A DNA stretch of 64,000 bases from contig JAZSDX010000014.1 in assembly GCA_045531405.1 (NCBI GenBank), positions 5,296-69,295 of the forward strand. The letters are read 5' to 3'. The DNA comes from RGIG4079 sp045531405. GTDB taxonomy: Bacteria; Bacteroidota; Bacteroidia; Bacteroidales; Muribaculaceae. Positions 1 to 9,223 of the stretch are shown piece after piece (positions within the stretch are counted from its first letter, which is position 1; each line of letters begins with the position of its first letter). The notes beneath the pieces were generated by a model. The model ran no database searches. It was not told the DNA's origin and saw only the letters and a program-made list of their open reading frames with translations. The position numbers and the translations under genes are program-made.

Positions 1-1799
1 CGCGACATTATCTTTAGTTTTAAGGCTCGTTGTGCGGCTTCTTCCTCACTCAATGCGGCAAAATCGGGACCCGAAATATGGTTTTCTTCGCCATCAACTT
101 TATCATTCCACAATCCCACTTGACGACCAATTTCCTTTGCAGTTCCGGGAGTATCTCCGGTAACAATTTTCACACTGATACCGGCACTAATACTATTGCG
201 AATAGCATCGGGAACTTCGGCACGCACAGGGTCGGAAATAGCTGTAATACCTATAAATATTAAGTTATCAACATTGAGTTGATTATCACTTATAGGTTCT
301 TGTTTATCCTCAAGTATAGCATAAGCAATAGCAAGTGTACGCATTGCTTTTTGTTGATAGCCAAGTAGCTGTTCATTTATAAATTCAGATTTAACATCAT
401 TTGCCACCTTATCACATAAACCCAACACAATTTCGGGTGCACCTTTAACATAAAGCACACGTTTACCAATCAATGGAGAGTCAACTACTGTAGCCATAAA
501 CTTGCGTTGAGTGTGGAATGGCAATTGTTGAACAACCTTCGCATCGTTACGCAATTTCATATAATCAACACCATTATCATTAAGCCAAAGTAGCAATGCA
601 CCTTCGGTTGGGTTACCAAGAGCGTTCATTCGTTTTGCATCTTCATCATATTCAAGGAATGCAGTTGAATTAACCGAGATGCCCTCTTTTATGATATTAC
701 TTATTTCGTCATTGCCAAGTTTTTGACTTTCTCCAAGTGGATAATATTGGGTTTGATAAACACGCATTTGATTTTGTGTAAGCGTACCGGTCTTATCAGT
801 ACATATTACGGTTGTTGCGCCCATAGTTTCACAAGCATGCATTTTTCGCACAAGATTGTTACTTGCAAGCATGCGACGCATACTCAACGCAAGACTCAAC
901 GTTACGCTCATAGGCAAGCCTTCAGGCACCGATACCACAATCACAGTGATTGCAAGCATCAATGTCCCAAGCAAATAGTTTATAGTTCCAAGAGTGTCAG
1001 CTCCACCCCAATCAAACATCATCAAACGACCTACAACAATCAACAATCCAACTGAATAACTTCCCCATGAAATCACTTTTCCGAGTTTTTCCAATTGCAA
1101 AGTTAATGGAGTTTTCACGCCTGTATCAATTTGTGCCGCCTCATATACTTTCCCATATTCGGTAGCATCACCAACTGCTGTAACCTCCATTGTTCCTGTT
1201 CCTTCAACCACAGTAGTGCCTCGCATCACATGGTTAGTAGGGTATGTTACGTCATTTTTGAAATCTTCTTCTCGATGTGATTTTGAAATCAAAGGCTCTC
1301 CGGTCAATGTGCTTTCATTGATACTCAACGCCACCGAATCTATTAACACTCCATCGGCAGGAACTTCGTCGCCTGTTCCAAGTATCACAACATCTCCCAC
1401 GACAACTTCTTTGCGAGGGACTTGTGTGATGACACCATTTCTTATGACCTTTACAGCGACATCATCATTAACTTGATTGAGTATCTCAAATTTCTTATTG
1501 GCATTTACCTCAAGCGCAAAACCGATGCCGGTAGCAAGCATAATAGCTACAAAAATACCGATTGGTTCAAAAAATACTTGAAATCCATGCTCGGTAGTTG
1601 CAAACTCATATATGGCAATACCCATCGACAACGCTAATGCAACAAGCAATATGCGTATCATCGGATCTTTGAAATTTTCAAAAAACTTAATCCACAACGA
1701 AGCCTTAGGTGGCGGGGTTAAAATATTTACCCCGTGATTTGCTCTACTTTCTTCTATCTGACTGGCGTTTAGCCCTTTTAATAATTGTTCTGTTGCCAC
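1..1799 (-). CDS. Calcium-translocating P-type ATPase, 3' part missing at window edge
   Basis: Inner-membrane P-type ATPase expected to export Ca2+ using ATP. The visible part is about 599 residues of a family usually near 850-900, so the C-terminal half of the nucleotide-binding/hinge region and the last membrane helices lie outside the window. Visible are the N-terminal cation ATPase region, membrane segments near residues 45-85, a TGEP actuator loop near 165, the PEGLP ion-site motif, and the phosphorylation motif CDKTGTLT near residue 330. The start is inferred: no ATG is available after an in-frame TAA, and GTG at 1799-1797 (VATEQLLKG) begins 30 bases after the pyrC stop. Probably cotranscribed with pyrC and the glycosyltransferase upstream. 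The PMCA-like type is suggested by the overall sequence; exact ion specificity is not proven. Confidence 0.9.
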   Translation of the reverse strand, partial: MATEQLLKGLNASQIEESRANHGVNILTPPPKASLWIKFFENFKDPMIRILLVALALSMGIAIYEFATTEHGFQVFFEPIGIFVAIMLATGIGFALEVNANKKFEILNQVNDDVAVKVIRNGVITQVPRKEVVVGDVVILGTGDEVPADGVLIDSVALSINESTLTGEPLISKSHREEDFKNDVTYPTNHVMRGTTVVEGTGTMEVTAVGDATEYGKVYEAAQIDTGVKTPLTLQLEKLGKVISWGSYSVGLLIVVGRLMMFDWGGADTLGTINYLLGTLMLAITVIVVSVPEGLPMSVTLSLALSMRRMLASNNLVRKMHACETMGATTVICTDKTGTLTQNQMRVYQTQYYPLGESQKLGNDEISNIIKEGISVNSTAFLEYDEDAKRMNALGNPTEGALLLWLNDNGVDYMKLRNDAKVVQQLPFHTQRKFMATVVDSPLIGKRVLYVKGAPEIVLGLCDKVANDVKSEFINEQLLGYQQKAMRTLAIAYAILEDKQEPISDNQLNVDNLIFIGITAISDPVRAEVPDAIRNSISAGISVKIVTGDTPGTAKEIGRQVGLWNDKVDGEENHISGPDFAALSEEEAAQRALKLKIMS

Positions 1800-1829
1800 T
1801 ATAATTTTGGTTATATTTTTACTCTTAAT

Positions 1830-3176
1830 TTAGATTCTATATCTTAAAGCCATTCCTCGGCAAGATTCATCAATAGTCCCATTATTAAATACTCTGCAAC
1901 CATTAACATATGTCGATACTACTTTATTATTTAGCATTGTACCAACAAGTGGAGTCCAACCACAGCGACTCAACACATCTTCATCTTTTACTATGTATGA
2001 AGTGTTTGGTTTCACTATTGTTAAATCGGCGTAATAACCTTCACGAATATATCCTCGTTTCTCAATATGGAACAATTTCGCTACACGATGTGCCATAAAA
2101 TCTACCACTTGTTCAACTGTAAATACACCATCATCGGCAAGTTGAAGCATCATCGGCAGTGAATACTGCACAAGTGGTGCTCCCGATGTCGCTTTGATTG
2201 CACCACCCTCTTTTTCGCTCAAAAGGTGAGGAGCATGGTCAGTTGCGACAACATCAATCAATCCCGAATTTAGTCCATCACGTAATGCTTGACGGTCTTC
2301 AAGTGATTTTATTGCGGGATTCCATTTTATTCGAGTACCAAGAGTTGCATGGTCTTCGGCAGTCCACCATAAATGATGAGCACACACCTCGGCTGTAATC
2401 TTTTTATCTTCCAGAGGCTCTCTTGTGAGTAATTTAAGCTCCTCAGCTGTTGAGATATGTAACACATGCAATCGGGCATTATGTCGGCGAGCCATCTCAA
2501 CAGCTTTCTCGGTTGATTTATAACAAGCCTCAACACTTCGAATATTTGGGTGTTCCTCAACGGGCACATCTTCACCATATTTCGCAATCATCGCCTCTTT
2601 ATTGCGACGAATAACATCTTCATCTTCAGAGTGAATTGCTATCAACGCCGGCACTTCGGCAAAAATGCGATTCAAAGCCTCATTATTATCAACAAGCATA
2701 TTGCCTGTTGATGCCCCCAAAAATAATTTCACACCGGGAACTTTTGTGTAATCACATTCAAGCAATGTGTCGATATTATCATTAGTCGCTCCTATATAAA
2801 ACGAATAATTTGCCACCGACACCTCTTCGGCTCTACGATGCTTTGCGTCAAGTGCGTCAAGAGTTATTGTTTGTGGTATTGTATTGGGCATATCCATAAA
2901 CGAAGTCACTCCACCAGCCACTGCTGCACAACTTTCGGTTGCCATATCGGCTTTGTGTGTCAATCCGGGATCACGAAAATGCACTTGGTCATCAATGCAA
3001 CCAGGCAACAGATAAGCACCTTCGGCATCATGTTTATTGATATCTCCATTCAATAATTGAGCAGGAGCATCGCCCCTGCCAACTTGTTCAATACATTCTC
3101 CATTAATGACTACAAAACCCTTAAATCGTTCGCCCTCATTTACGATTAATGCATTATGTATTAATGTTCTGTTCAT
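1830..3176 (-). CDS. pyrC: Dihydroorotase (pyrimidine biosynthesis)
   Basis: Cytosolic amidohydrolase-fold enzyme interconverting carbamoyl-aspartate and dihydroorotate. 448 residues, normal for the class I type. Metal and substrate motifs are visible: DDQVHFRDPG (residues 62-71), THKAD just after it, HSEDEDV, LHVLHIST and ATDHAPH. The first histidine of the usual HxH metal motif is glutamine (Gln64-Val-His66); I recall the same substitution in some Bacteroidetes homologues but cannot check it. The ATG is one base after the stop of the glycosyltransferase gene upstream, so the two are almost certainly translated from one mRNA. Confidence 0.92.
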   Translation of the reverse strand: MNRTLIHNALIVNEGERFKGFVVINGECIEQVGRGDAPAQLLNGDINKHDAEGAYLLPGCIDDQVHFRDPGLTHKADMATESCAAVAGGVTSFMDMPNTIPQTITLDALDAKHRRAEEVSVANYSFYIGATNDNIDTLLECDYTKVPGVKLFLGASTGNMLVDNNEALNRIFAEVPALIAIHSEDEDVIRRNKEAMIAKYGEDVPVEEHPNIRSVEACYKSTEKAVEMARRHNARLHVLHISTAEELKLLTREPLEDKKITAEVCAHHLWWTAEDHATLGTRIKWNPAIKSLEDRQALRDGLNSGLIDVVATDHAPHLLSEKEGGAIKATSGAPLVQYSLPMMLQLADDGVFTVEQVVDFMAHRVAKLFHIEKRGYIREGYYADLTIVKPNTSYIVKDEDVLSRCGWTPLVGTMLNNKVVSTYVNGCRVFNNGTIDESCRGMALRYRI

Positions 3177-3177
3177 T

Positions 3178-3945
3178 TTATTTTTTGCTATAATCGGGAT
3201 ATTTCTTAAACCAACTGCTCATTTTTAGTTTTATCACTCCAAATACAGCTTCTCCAAATATTCCCGAGTTCATTTTGCTTTCGCCCAACACGCGATTGAC
3301 AAAAATAATGGGAACTTCTTTGATTTTGAAACCATATTTATAAGCAGTAAACTTCATTTCGATTTGGAACGCATAACCTTTGAATCGGATATTATCGAGA
3401 GGTAATGCCTCAAGCACTCTGCGAGTGTAACACACGAAACCTGCTGTAGTGTCGCAAATCTTCATTCCGGTAACAATGCGTACATATTTTGAAGCATAGT
3501 ACGACATCAATACACGTCCCATTGGCCAATTCACAACATTTACACCGGTAATATAGCGTGAACCAATCGACATATCGGCTCCATCTTTTGCACAGGCATC
3601 ATATAATGCCAACAAATCGTTGGGATTGTGTGAAAAGTCGGCATCCATCTCAAATATATAGTCATATTTTTGTTCAATAGACCATTTGAAACCCGTTATA
3701 TATGCTGTACCAAGTCCAAGTTTGCCGGCACGCTGAATCAAATGTACACGTCCGGGATATTCTTGTTGCTTTTCTTTCACAATATTGGCAGTGCCGTCGG
3801 GTGAGTTATCATCAATCACAAGAATATCAAATTGATGAGGTAAAGCGATTACCGCATCAATAATCTTTGCAGCGTTTTCCATTTCGTTATACATAGGAAT
3901 AATTACAACGCTGTCGTTATGAGCTGCAGATGCTGTCGAGGTCAT
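3178..3945 (-). CDS. Polyprenol-phosphate mannose synthase-like glycosyltransferase (GT2)
   Basis: Family 2 glycosyltransferase of the dolichyl/polyprenyl-phosphate mannose synthase type, which transfers a hexose from a nucleotide sugar to a lipid carrier at the inner membrane. 255 residues, with no C-terminal membrane helices, as in the soluble DPM1-like class. Motifs: VIIPMYNEMENA near residue 14, IDDNSPDGT near 45, the metal-binding EMDADFSHNP near 100, and IGSRYITG. A perfect -7 box lies about 50 bases upstream (3997-4004), making this the first gene of a three-gene operon with pyrC and the Ca2+ ATPase. The sugar donor and acceptor cannot be read from sequence. Confidence 0.85.
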   Translation of the reverse strand: MTSTASAAHNDSVVIIPMYNEMENAAKIIDAVIALPHQFDILVIDDNSPDGTANIVKEKQQEYPGRVHLIQRAGKLGLGTAYITGFKWSIEQKYDYIFEMDADFSHNPNDLLALYDACAKDGADMSIGSRYITGVNVVNWPMGRVLMSYYASKYVRIVTGMKICDTTAGFVCYTRRVLEALPLDNIRFKGYAFQIEMKFTAYKYGFKIKEVPIIFVNRVLGESKMNSGIFGEAVFGVIKLKMSSWFKKYPDYSKK

Positions 3946-3996
3946 ATATTATTAGTTTTTGTATAAAGCTACTACGGCTATATAATAATTAATTCG

Positions 3997-4004
3997 CAAA
4001 GATA
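3997..4004 (-). promoter_or_regulatory. Bacteroidetes -7 box for the glycosyltransferase-pyrC operon
   Basis: Reads TATCTTTG on the minus strand, a perfect match to the Bacteroidetes TAnnTTTG -7 element. It sits 52 bases before the ATG at 3945. No clear -33 TTTG is visible at the expected distance. Confidence 0.5.
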
Positions 4005-4114
4005 ATAAATTATAGTTCATTATGTATAAATCAACTCGCATTTTTTTACGTTTTTGATTTTTATGCTGATTTTATGATATTTTTCTTCATATTATACAAC
4101 AAAATTTTAGATGC

Positions 4115-4149
4115 TTTTGATTAATTATTAAGAATATTTTTTAACTTTG
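4115..4149 (+). promoter_or_regulatory. Bacteroidetes promoter for the phosphodiester glycosidase cluster
   Basis: TTTTG (4115-4119) followed after 22 bases by TAACTTTG (4142-4149), a good match to the Bacteroidetes -33/-7 promoter. The predicted leader before the ATG at 4192 is about 35 bases. It divides this cluster from the divergent glycosyltransferase operon. Confidence 0.6.
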
Positions 4150-4191
4150 CATATAACTCATTTACGAATATTAATCTTAAAACTAAAATAA

Positions 4192-6687
4192 ATGAAAAAA
4201 TCTTTACTTTTTGCTTTATCGGCAGTTACAATAGCATTAATGCCGACCGTTTCAAATGCCGGTAGATATACCAAAACTATCGACATTCGTGGTGTGGAAT
4301 ACAAACTTGACACTGTTTTTCACGCAAAAGTAGGTCCTGGAACTACTCAAACTCAACTTCAACTTACCGGACCATCATCAAATCTCCAAGTATTCTACCT
4401 CACAGTTGACAAAACAACACCCGGGGTATCAATGCGTGCAGTGTGTGCTACCGACAAGGTTGGCGGAACATCAACCACAACAAACATGGCTAAATCTAAA
4501 ACAACAGATGGCGTAGCCTACTTTGCCGGAACAAATGGCGACTTCTATACAACAAGTGGCAATGCTACTAACGGGACATCTTTAGTTGGTCGCCCAACAA
4601 CATCTTGTACCGTTGACCGTGAAGTTTATAAAACCTCAAATAGCAACTATCAATTCACTGTCGATGTTGATGGCAATGCTCATGTTGGACGTCTCAACTA
4701 CGACACAGGCACTGCAACTATTGGTGACAAAGTAACTCTCTATAAAGGTGTTAACGTGATGTCTCCAAGTAATGGTATAACTATCTACACTCCACGTTAT
4801 TTTGGCACTACCAACAACACCGATCGTGCCGATGCGTGTGCCGAAGTTACTGCCAAACTCGTTGAGGGCGACAATTTCTATGCAGGTGGCAAATATCGCA
4901 TGGAAATCACATCTACTGCGACATCTACCGGTGATTTGGCTATACCCTCTGACGGTTTTGTAATCCATGGCAATGGCACAAGCACATCAGGCTGTAACAC
5001 TGGTGCTCTCGATTTTGTAAATTCTTTGAAAGTGGGGGATATCGTGGAATTTGACCAAATCATTCTCCTTGGTGATAAACGCATCTACCCTGCTCAAATC
5101 GTATCGGGTAACCCTAAAAACGTAGGTGGAGGCGAAACTCTTGACACTGAAAGTGAACGTGGCGATGCTTCGGCACTTCACCCACGCACTTCTCTTGGTG
5201 TAAGCCAAACAGGCGACAGCATCATCATGATGGTTATTGATGGTCGCACTACTCAATCGGCCGGTGTGCGCACTTCTATGCTTGCCGACGTGATGCGTTA
5301 TGCAGGTGCTTACGAAGCTCTCAACGTTGATGGTGGTGGTTCTTCAACCCTCTATACTCAAGGTCTTGGCGTGCGCAACAACTGTAGCGATGGAAAAGAA
5401 CGTGCAGTAGGTAATGCTATCTTCGCTGTACTTGAAGCTCCAGAAAACAACGAAGTGGCTGAAATCCAATTCAAAGATTGGGTGATGGAAGCGCCTAAAT
5501 ATGGTGCATATACTCCTACAATCTATGCTTATAACAAACACGGCAAAATGATTAACAACGACCTCAAAGGCTTCACTCTCACTTGTCCCGGAGGTCTTGG
5601 CGAAATCATAAGCGACACTACTCTATTTGCTAATGGAGAAGGCACTCACGCCCTCACAGCATCTTATAACGGCATTACTGCTACAATCCCTGTAACAATC
5701 AGCACAACCGGTACTGCCGAATTGAAATATGACTCTGTTCTTATCGACAATTATCGTGAATGGCCTGTTGACGTGCAAGCATTGGTAAATACCACTTATA
5801 TGCCTCTCGACCCTCGTGCTCTCACTTGGTCTTCGGCCGACGCAGCTATTGCTACAGTTGACGAAGTTGGTATTGTTAAAGGTCAAGCCAACGGAACTAC
5901 AGACCTTACAGGTGTATTTGGAGAAAATGAATACAAACTCAATCTCACCGTTGAATGTCCTACATCTCATGCAATGCCTATTGATAAAGAAATTGTTGAT
6001 TCTACTTGGTCAAAGAGTTTAAGTGGTGTGAAAGATTTAACAATGAGCCAACTCCCTTCAGGATTTGCACTCGATTTCACAATCTCATCTTCTCGTTCAT
6101 CTAAAATCACTCTTTCTAAGGACATTCGCATTTGGAGTCTCCCCGACACTATCCAAATTCGCATCAACCCCGGAGATATTTCAGTAACAAGTGTAGGCGT
6201 AAACCTTGTTCCAAACAATGGCCGCGCAATAAATACCTCATTCTCTACTATTGAGTCTAACAAAGAGAATATTCTTTCGATTCCGGTAAGTGCAATTGGC
6301 GATCCTAACGATATCGGCATCTATCCTATATTATTCAAGACTATCTCTATTTCACCCAAAGGATCTACCAATACCGTAGCCCATATCGACATTAACGGAT
6401 TTGAAGCTATCTACAAAAATGTTCCCGATGCAAGCGTAGAAGGCATCATCGCCGATGGTGCAAATATGCAAGGCTTGATTATTGCACCCAATCCTATAGC
6501 TCAAGGTGAAAATGCAGCTATTAACGCTTCAGAAGATGCAACATGGGAAATATACACCATTGCCGGCACTTTAGTTGCAAAAGGAAACGGCAACACTATT
6601 GCCTCTGCATCACTTGTAAGTGGCTCTTATATCGTGAAAGTAATCGACAATGGCACAACAGCAGCTGCTCAATTAATTGTTAAATAA
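4192..6687 (+). CDS. Secreted phosphodiester glycosidase family protein with Ig-like and T9SS sorting domains (paralogue 1)
   Basis: 831-residue exported protein. A signal peptide (residues 1-23, ending SNA) is followed by a phosphodiester glycosidase (NAGPA/DUF2233) domain at about 85-415, with the signature ALNVDGGGSSTLY near 375 and a conserved SDGKERAVGN block. After this come an Ig-like BIG2-type domain (about 500-595, WSSADAAIATVDEVG), a beta-rich region with SSSRSSKI (about 600-745), and a T9SS type A sorting domain (about 755-831, starting LIIAPNPI and ending LIVK). The family uncaps or cleaves sugar phosphodiesters; the bacterial substrate is unknown. Expected outside the cell or anchored on its surface. 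First of three tandem paralogues, with its own promoter. Confidence 0.88.
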   Translation: MKKSLLFALSAVTIALMPTVSNAGRYTKTIDIRGVEYKLDTVFHAKVGPGTTQTQLQLTGPSSNLQVFYLTVDKTTPGVSMRAVCATDKVGGTSTTTNMAKSKTTDGVAYFAGTNGDFYTTSGNATNGTSLVGRPTTSCTVDREVYKTSNSNYQFTVDVDGNAHVGRLNYDTGTATIGDKVTLYKGVNVMSPSNGITIYTPRYFGTTNNTDRADACAEVTAKLVEGDNFYAGGKYRMEITSTATSTGDLAIPSDGFVIHGNGTSTSGCNTGALDFVNSLKVGDIVEFDQIILLGDKRIYPAQIVSGNPKNVGGGETLDTESERGDASALHPRTSLGVSQTGDSIIMMVIDGRTTQSAGVRTSMLADVMRYAGAYEALNVDGGGSSTLYTQGLGVRNNCSDGKERAVGNAIFAVLEAPENNEVAEIQFKDWVMEAPKYGAYTPTIYAYNKHGKMINNDLKGFTLTCPGGLGEIISDTTLFANGEGTHALTASYNGITATIPVTISTTGTAELKYDSVLIDNYREWPVDVQALVNTTYMPLDPRALTWSSADAAIATVDEVGIVKGQANGTTDLTGVFGENEYKLNLTVECPTSHAMPIDKEIVDSTWSKSLSGVKDLTMSQLPSGFALDFTISSSRSSKITLSKDIRIWSLPDTIQIRINPGDISVTSVGVNLVPNNGRAINTSFSTIESNKENILSIPVSAIGDPNDIGIYPILFKTISISPKGSTNTVAHIDINGFEAIYKNVPDASVEGIIADGANMQGLIIAPNPIAQGENAAINASEDATWEIYTIAGTLVAKGNGNTIASASLVSGSYIVKVIDNGTTAAAQLIVK

Positions 6688-6704
6688 TATTTTATCATAA
6701 AATT

Positions 6705-6743
6705 ATTGCCATAAGTAGTCGTAAATGCGCTACTTATGGCAAT
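6705..6743. repeat. Perfect 14-bp inverted repeat between paralogues 1 and 2
   Basis: Arms ATTGCCATAAGTAG (6705-6718) and CTACTTATGGCAAT (6730-6743) flank an 11-base loop. There is only a weak T-rich stretch afterwards, so it could be a leaky terminator or an mRNA processing/stability hairpin in a polycistronic message. It contains an in-frame ATG at 6725, which makes that upstream start of paralogue 2 unlikely. Confidence 0.7.
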
Positions 6744-6757
6744 TAAAATTTATTTTC

Positions 6758-9211
6758 ATGCGCATATTATATACATTATCACTATGCTTAGCCATATCCT
6801 CTACTTCCGCTTTATATGCCAATCGTATTGAGATGCTTCAAGGAGTTGAGTTTTCAATTGACACCCTAAGCCATTACAAAGCAGGGCCAGGAGCTACCTA
6901 TACCTCTCTAAATATGCAGTCGGAGTCTAAAAACCTTAATGTGTTTATTCTCGAGATGGACATGAAGGGACACGACAATGTAGAATATCGCATGGAAATA
7001 GGCAATGACACCACACTCACCACTGAGCAAATCTCAAGCATTGCAAAGCGCAAAACTAATGAAAACACCCACTATTTTGCGGCCGTAAATGCCGACTTTT
7101 ATATAACATCGTCATATGTCCCTGAATATGCCGGACAGCCTCATATGAACTGCATCATGAATGGCGAAATAGCAGGCACAGGCTATCTTGCAGCTGCCGA
7201 TTATGGGCATTTTTTCATGGATCAAAACAAAAATATGTGGTGCGACAATCCCTCTCAGTCATTCACCCTAAGCCTCCCCAACGGCTCTATAGTGGAGTTG
7301 CCTCGCATCAACCAAGATATCTACGACAACGAAATAGTATTGTTTAACTCTAAATATGGCCGTCAAACTCGCGTGAGTGGTTGTACCGACGTAAGGGTAC
7401 GGCTCGCTGAAGGAGAATCGTGGGGGATCAACCGCCCTATCAAACTTATCGTAACGTCAGCACCCTCAACTGCAGGAGCCACACCAATTACTCCCAACGA
7501 AGTGGTAATAAGCGCAAAAGGCGACGAGCAGTCAGCTAAATTGGCTGCGTTAAAAGTAGATGACGAGTTAACCCTCAACTGCAACATCTCTCTTCAAGAC
7601 TATAACATCGCCCCCGACATAAAAGAATGTAGCGGAGGCGATGTAGTTATCCTTAAACGTGGCGAAGTTGTTTATGAAGCTATTAGATTTATCAACGGAC
7701 GCGATAGCAATAACCCTCGCACAATGTTTGGTTACAACGAAGATCGCAGCAAGATGGTGTGGTGTGTAGTTGACGGCCGTGGAGTATCAACAGGCTGCAC
7801 ATATCCCGAAGGTGCCGATTTAATGAAAATCCTCGGTTGCTACGATGCCCTCAATGTTGATGGTGGTGGTTCATCGGGCATGTATCTTGAGTCTTTTGGC
7901 ATCGTCAACCACCCAAGTGATGGCAAAGAACGTGCCGTATCAAATGGTTTGTTTGCTGTGTTAAATGCACCTAAAGACAATAACATTTCTGAAATACGTT
8001 TTGCCGATTGGAGTGTAAAATCGCCCAAATATGGCAACTACACCCCTGTGATTTATGGATATAATCAATATGGGTTACTTATCGATACCGATGTAAAAGG
8101 CTATACACTCTCTTCGCCTAAAGAATTAGGAGAAATCATTAACGATGGTGCCACGCTCTTTGCCAATGGCGACGGCACACATCTGCTCACAGCATCATAT
8201 GGCGATGCTACAGCACAAGTTGTAGTAACAATAGGAGGAGGCGAGCCATCGTTCCGTCTGGATAGCGTATTAGTTAATTCCTATTTTGACTATAATATGG
8301 AAGTTTCCGCATTAGTCGGCAACAATCCTATGCCACTTGATAATATCGCTCTTGATTGGAGTGTTGAAGACAACACTATCGCCTCAATAGATGCCAATGG
8401 CTTAATTCATGGGATTAAAAACGGGACTACTCTCGTTTATGGTTCTGTTGACGAATTTTCCGACACAATACTTGTAAAAGTGGAAATACCCGAAGTGCGT
8501 TACAACGATGCAGAATCAGCTATCGACATCGACACGTGGAGATTCTCAAAAAGTGGAATCAAAAATGAAACAATAAGTGCTTGTGGATCCAATGGTGTGG
8601 CTGTTGACTACACTATCAGTTCATCGCGCAACGCATATATAAAAATGGCAAAAGAATTGCCGTTATGGAGTCGCCCCGATTCTATCGAACTGCAACTCAA
8701 CCCTGGAACTGCCACTATCAAGCAAATCACTATACAAGCAACTCCTAGCCATGGTGCAAAAGCTGTAAACCACACCATCACACCCACTCTCAATGCCAAT
8801 ACCATTAATCGCATTGCTATATCGGTGAGTGATATTGCCGACATCACCGATGCCGGAATTTTCCCTCTTTCAATCAATGTCATAACGATATATTTCAGCG
8901 ATGCAGTCAACACAGTGGGACATATCGAAATACCTCACATCTATGGTGTCCATACAGCAATTGCTCCCGATGCGGGTGTGGAAAATGTGATTATTGACAG
9001 AGTCAACGCCCTTATTTCCTACCCTAACCCCGTTGACAAAGGCGAAATCATAAATCTAAACATCGATAGCAACAACAGTTATTCAGTATATTCCATTTCC
9101 GGTGCAATTGTATTCGAGGGCAAAGGTAACACTATCGACACCTCCTATCTTTCTCAAGGTATATACTTTATCACAAGCGATAATCTCACAACTAAAATAA
9201 TTATTAAATAA
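6758..9211 (+). CDS. Secreted phosphodiester glycosidase family protein with T9SS sorting domain (paralogue 2)
   Basis: 817 residues from the ATG at 6758; an in-frame ATG at 6725 lies inside a hairpin and would put 11 extra residues before the signal peptide MRILYTLSLCLAIS. The domain order matches paralogue 1: NAGPA/DUF2233 domain with ALNVDGGGSSGMY and SDGKERAVSNG, Ig-like domain (LDWSVEDNTIASIDANG), beta-rich SSSRNAY region, and C-terminal T9SS domain (ISYPNPVDKGE to IIK). Long stretches of its second half are near-identical to paralogue 3, so those two are the more recent duplicates. Probably cotranscribed with both neighbours. Substrate unknown. Confidence 0.87.
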   Translation: MRILYTLSLCLAISSTSALYANRIEMLQGVEFSIDTLSHYKAGPGATYTSLNMQSESKNLNVFILEMDMKGHDNVEYRMEIGNDTTLTTEQISSIAKRKTNENTHYFAAVNADFYITSSYVPEYAGQPHMNCIMNGEIAGTGYLAAADYGHFFMDQNKNMWCDNPSQSFTLSLPNGSIVELPRINQDIYDNEIVLFNSKYGRQTRVSGCTDVRVRLAEGESWGINRPIKLIVTSAPSTAGATPITPNEVVISAKGDEQSAKLAALKVDDELTLNCNISLQDYNIAPDIKECSGGDVVILKRGEVVYEAIRFINGRDSNNPRTMFGYNEDRSKMVWCVVDGRGVSTGCTYPEGADLMKILGCYDALNVDGGGSSGMYLESFGIVNHPSDGKERAVSNGLFAVLNAPKDNNISEIRFADWSVKSPKYGNYTPVIYGYNQYGLLIDTDVKGYTLSSPKELGEIINDGATLFANGDGTHLLTASYGDATAQVVVTIGGGEPSFRLDSVLVNSYFDYNMEVSALVGNNPMPLDNIALDWSVEDNTIASIDANGLIHGIKNGTTLVYGSVDEFSDTILVKVEIPEVRYNDAESAIDIDTWRFSKSGIKNETISACGSNGVAVDYTISSSRNAYIKMAKELPLWSRPDSIELQLNPGTATIKQITIQATPSHGAKAVNHTITPTLNANTINRIAISVSDIADITDAGIFPLSINVITIYFSDAVNTVGHIEIPHIYGVHTAIAPDAGVENVIIDRVNALISYPNPVDKGEIINLNIDSNNSYSVYSISGAIVFEGKGNTIDTSYLSQGIYFITSDNLTTKIIIK

Positions 9212-9223
9212 CATAACCAATTT

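Noticed and set aside
30..1055. Plus-strand ORFs over the first 1.7 kb
   Set aside because: They are antisense to a clearly conserved P-type ATPase on the minus strand.
6725..6757. Upstream ATG for paralogue 2
   Set aside because: It lies within the loop/arm of the intergenic hairpin and places 11 residues ahead of a clear signal peptide.
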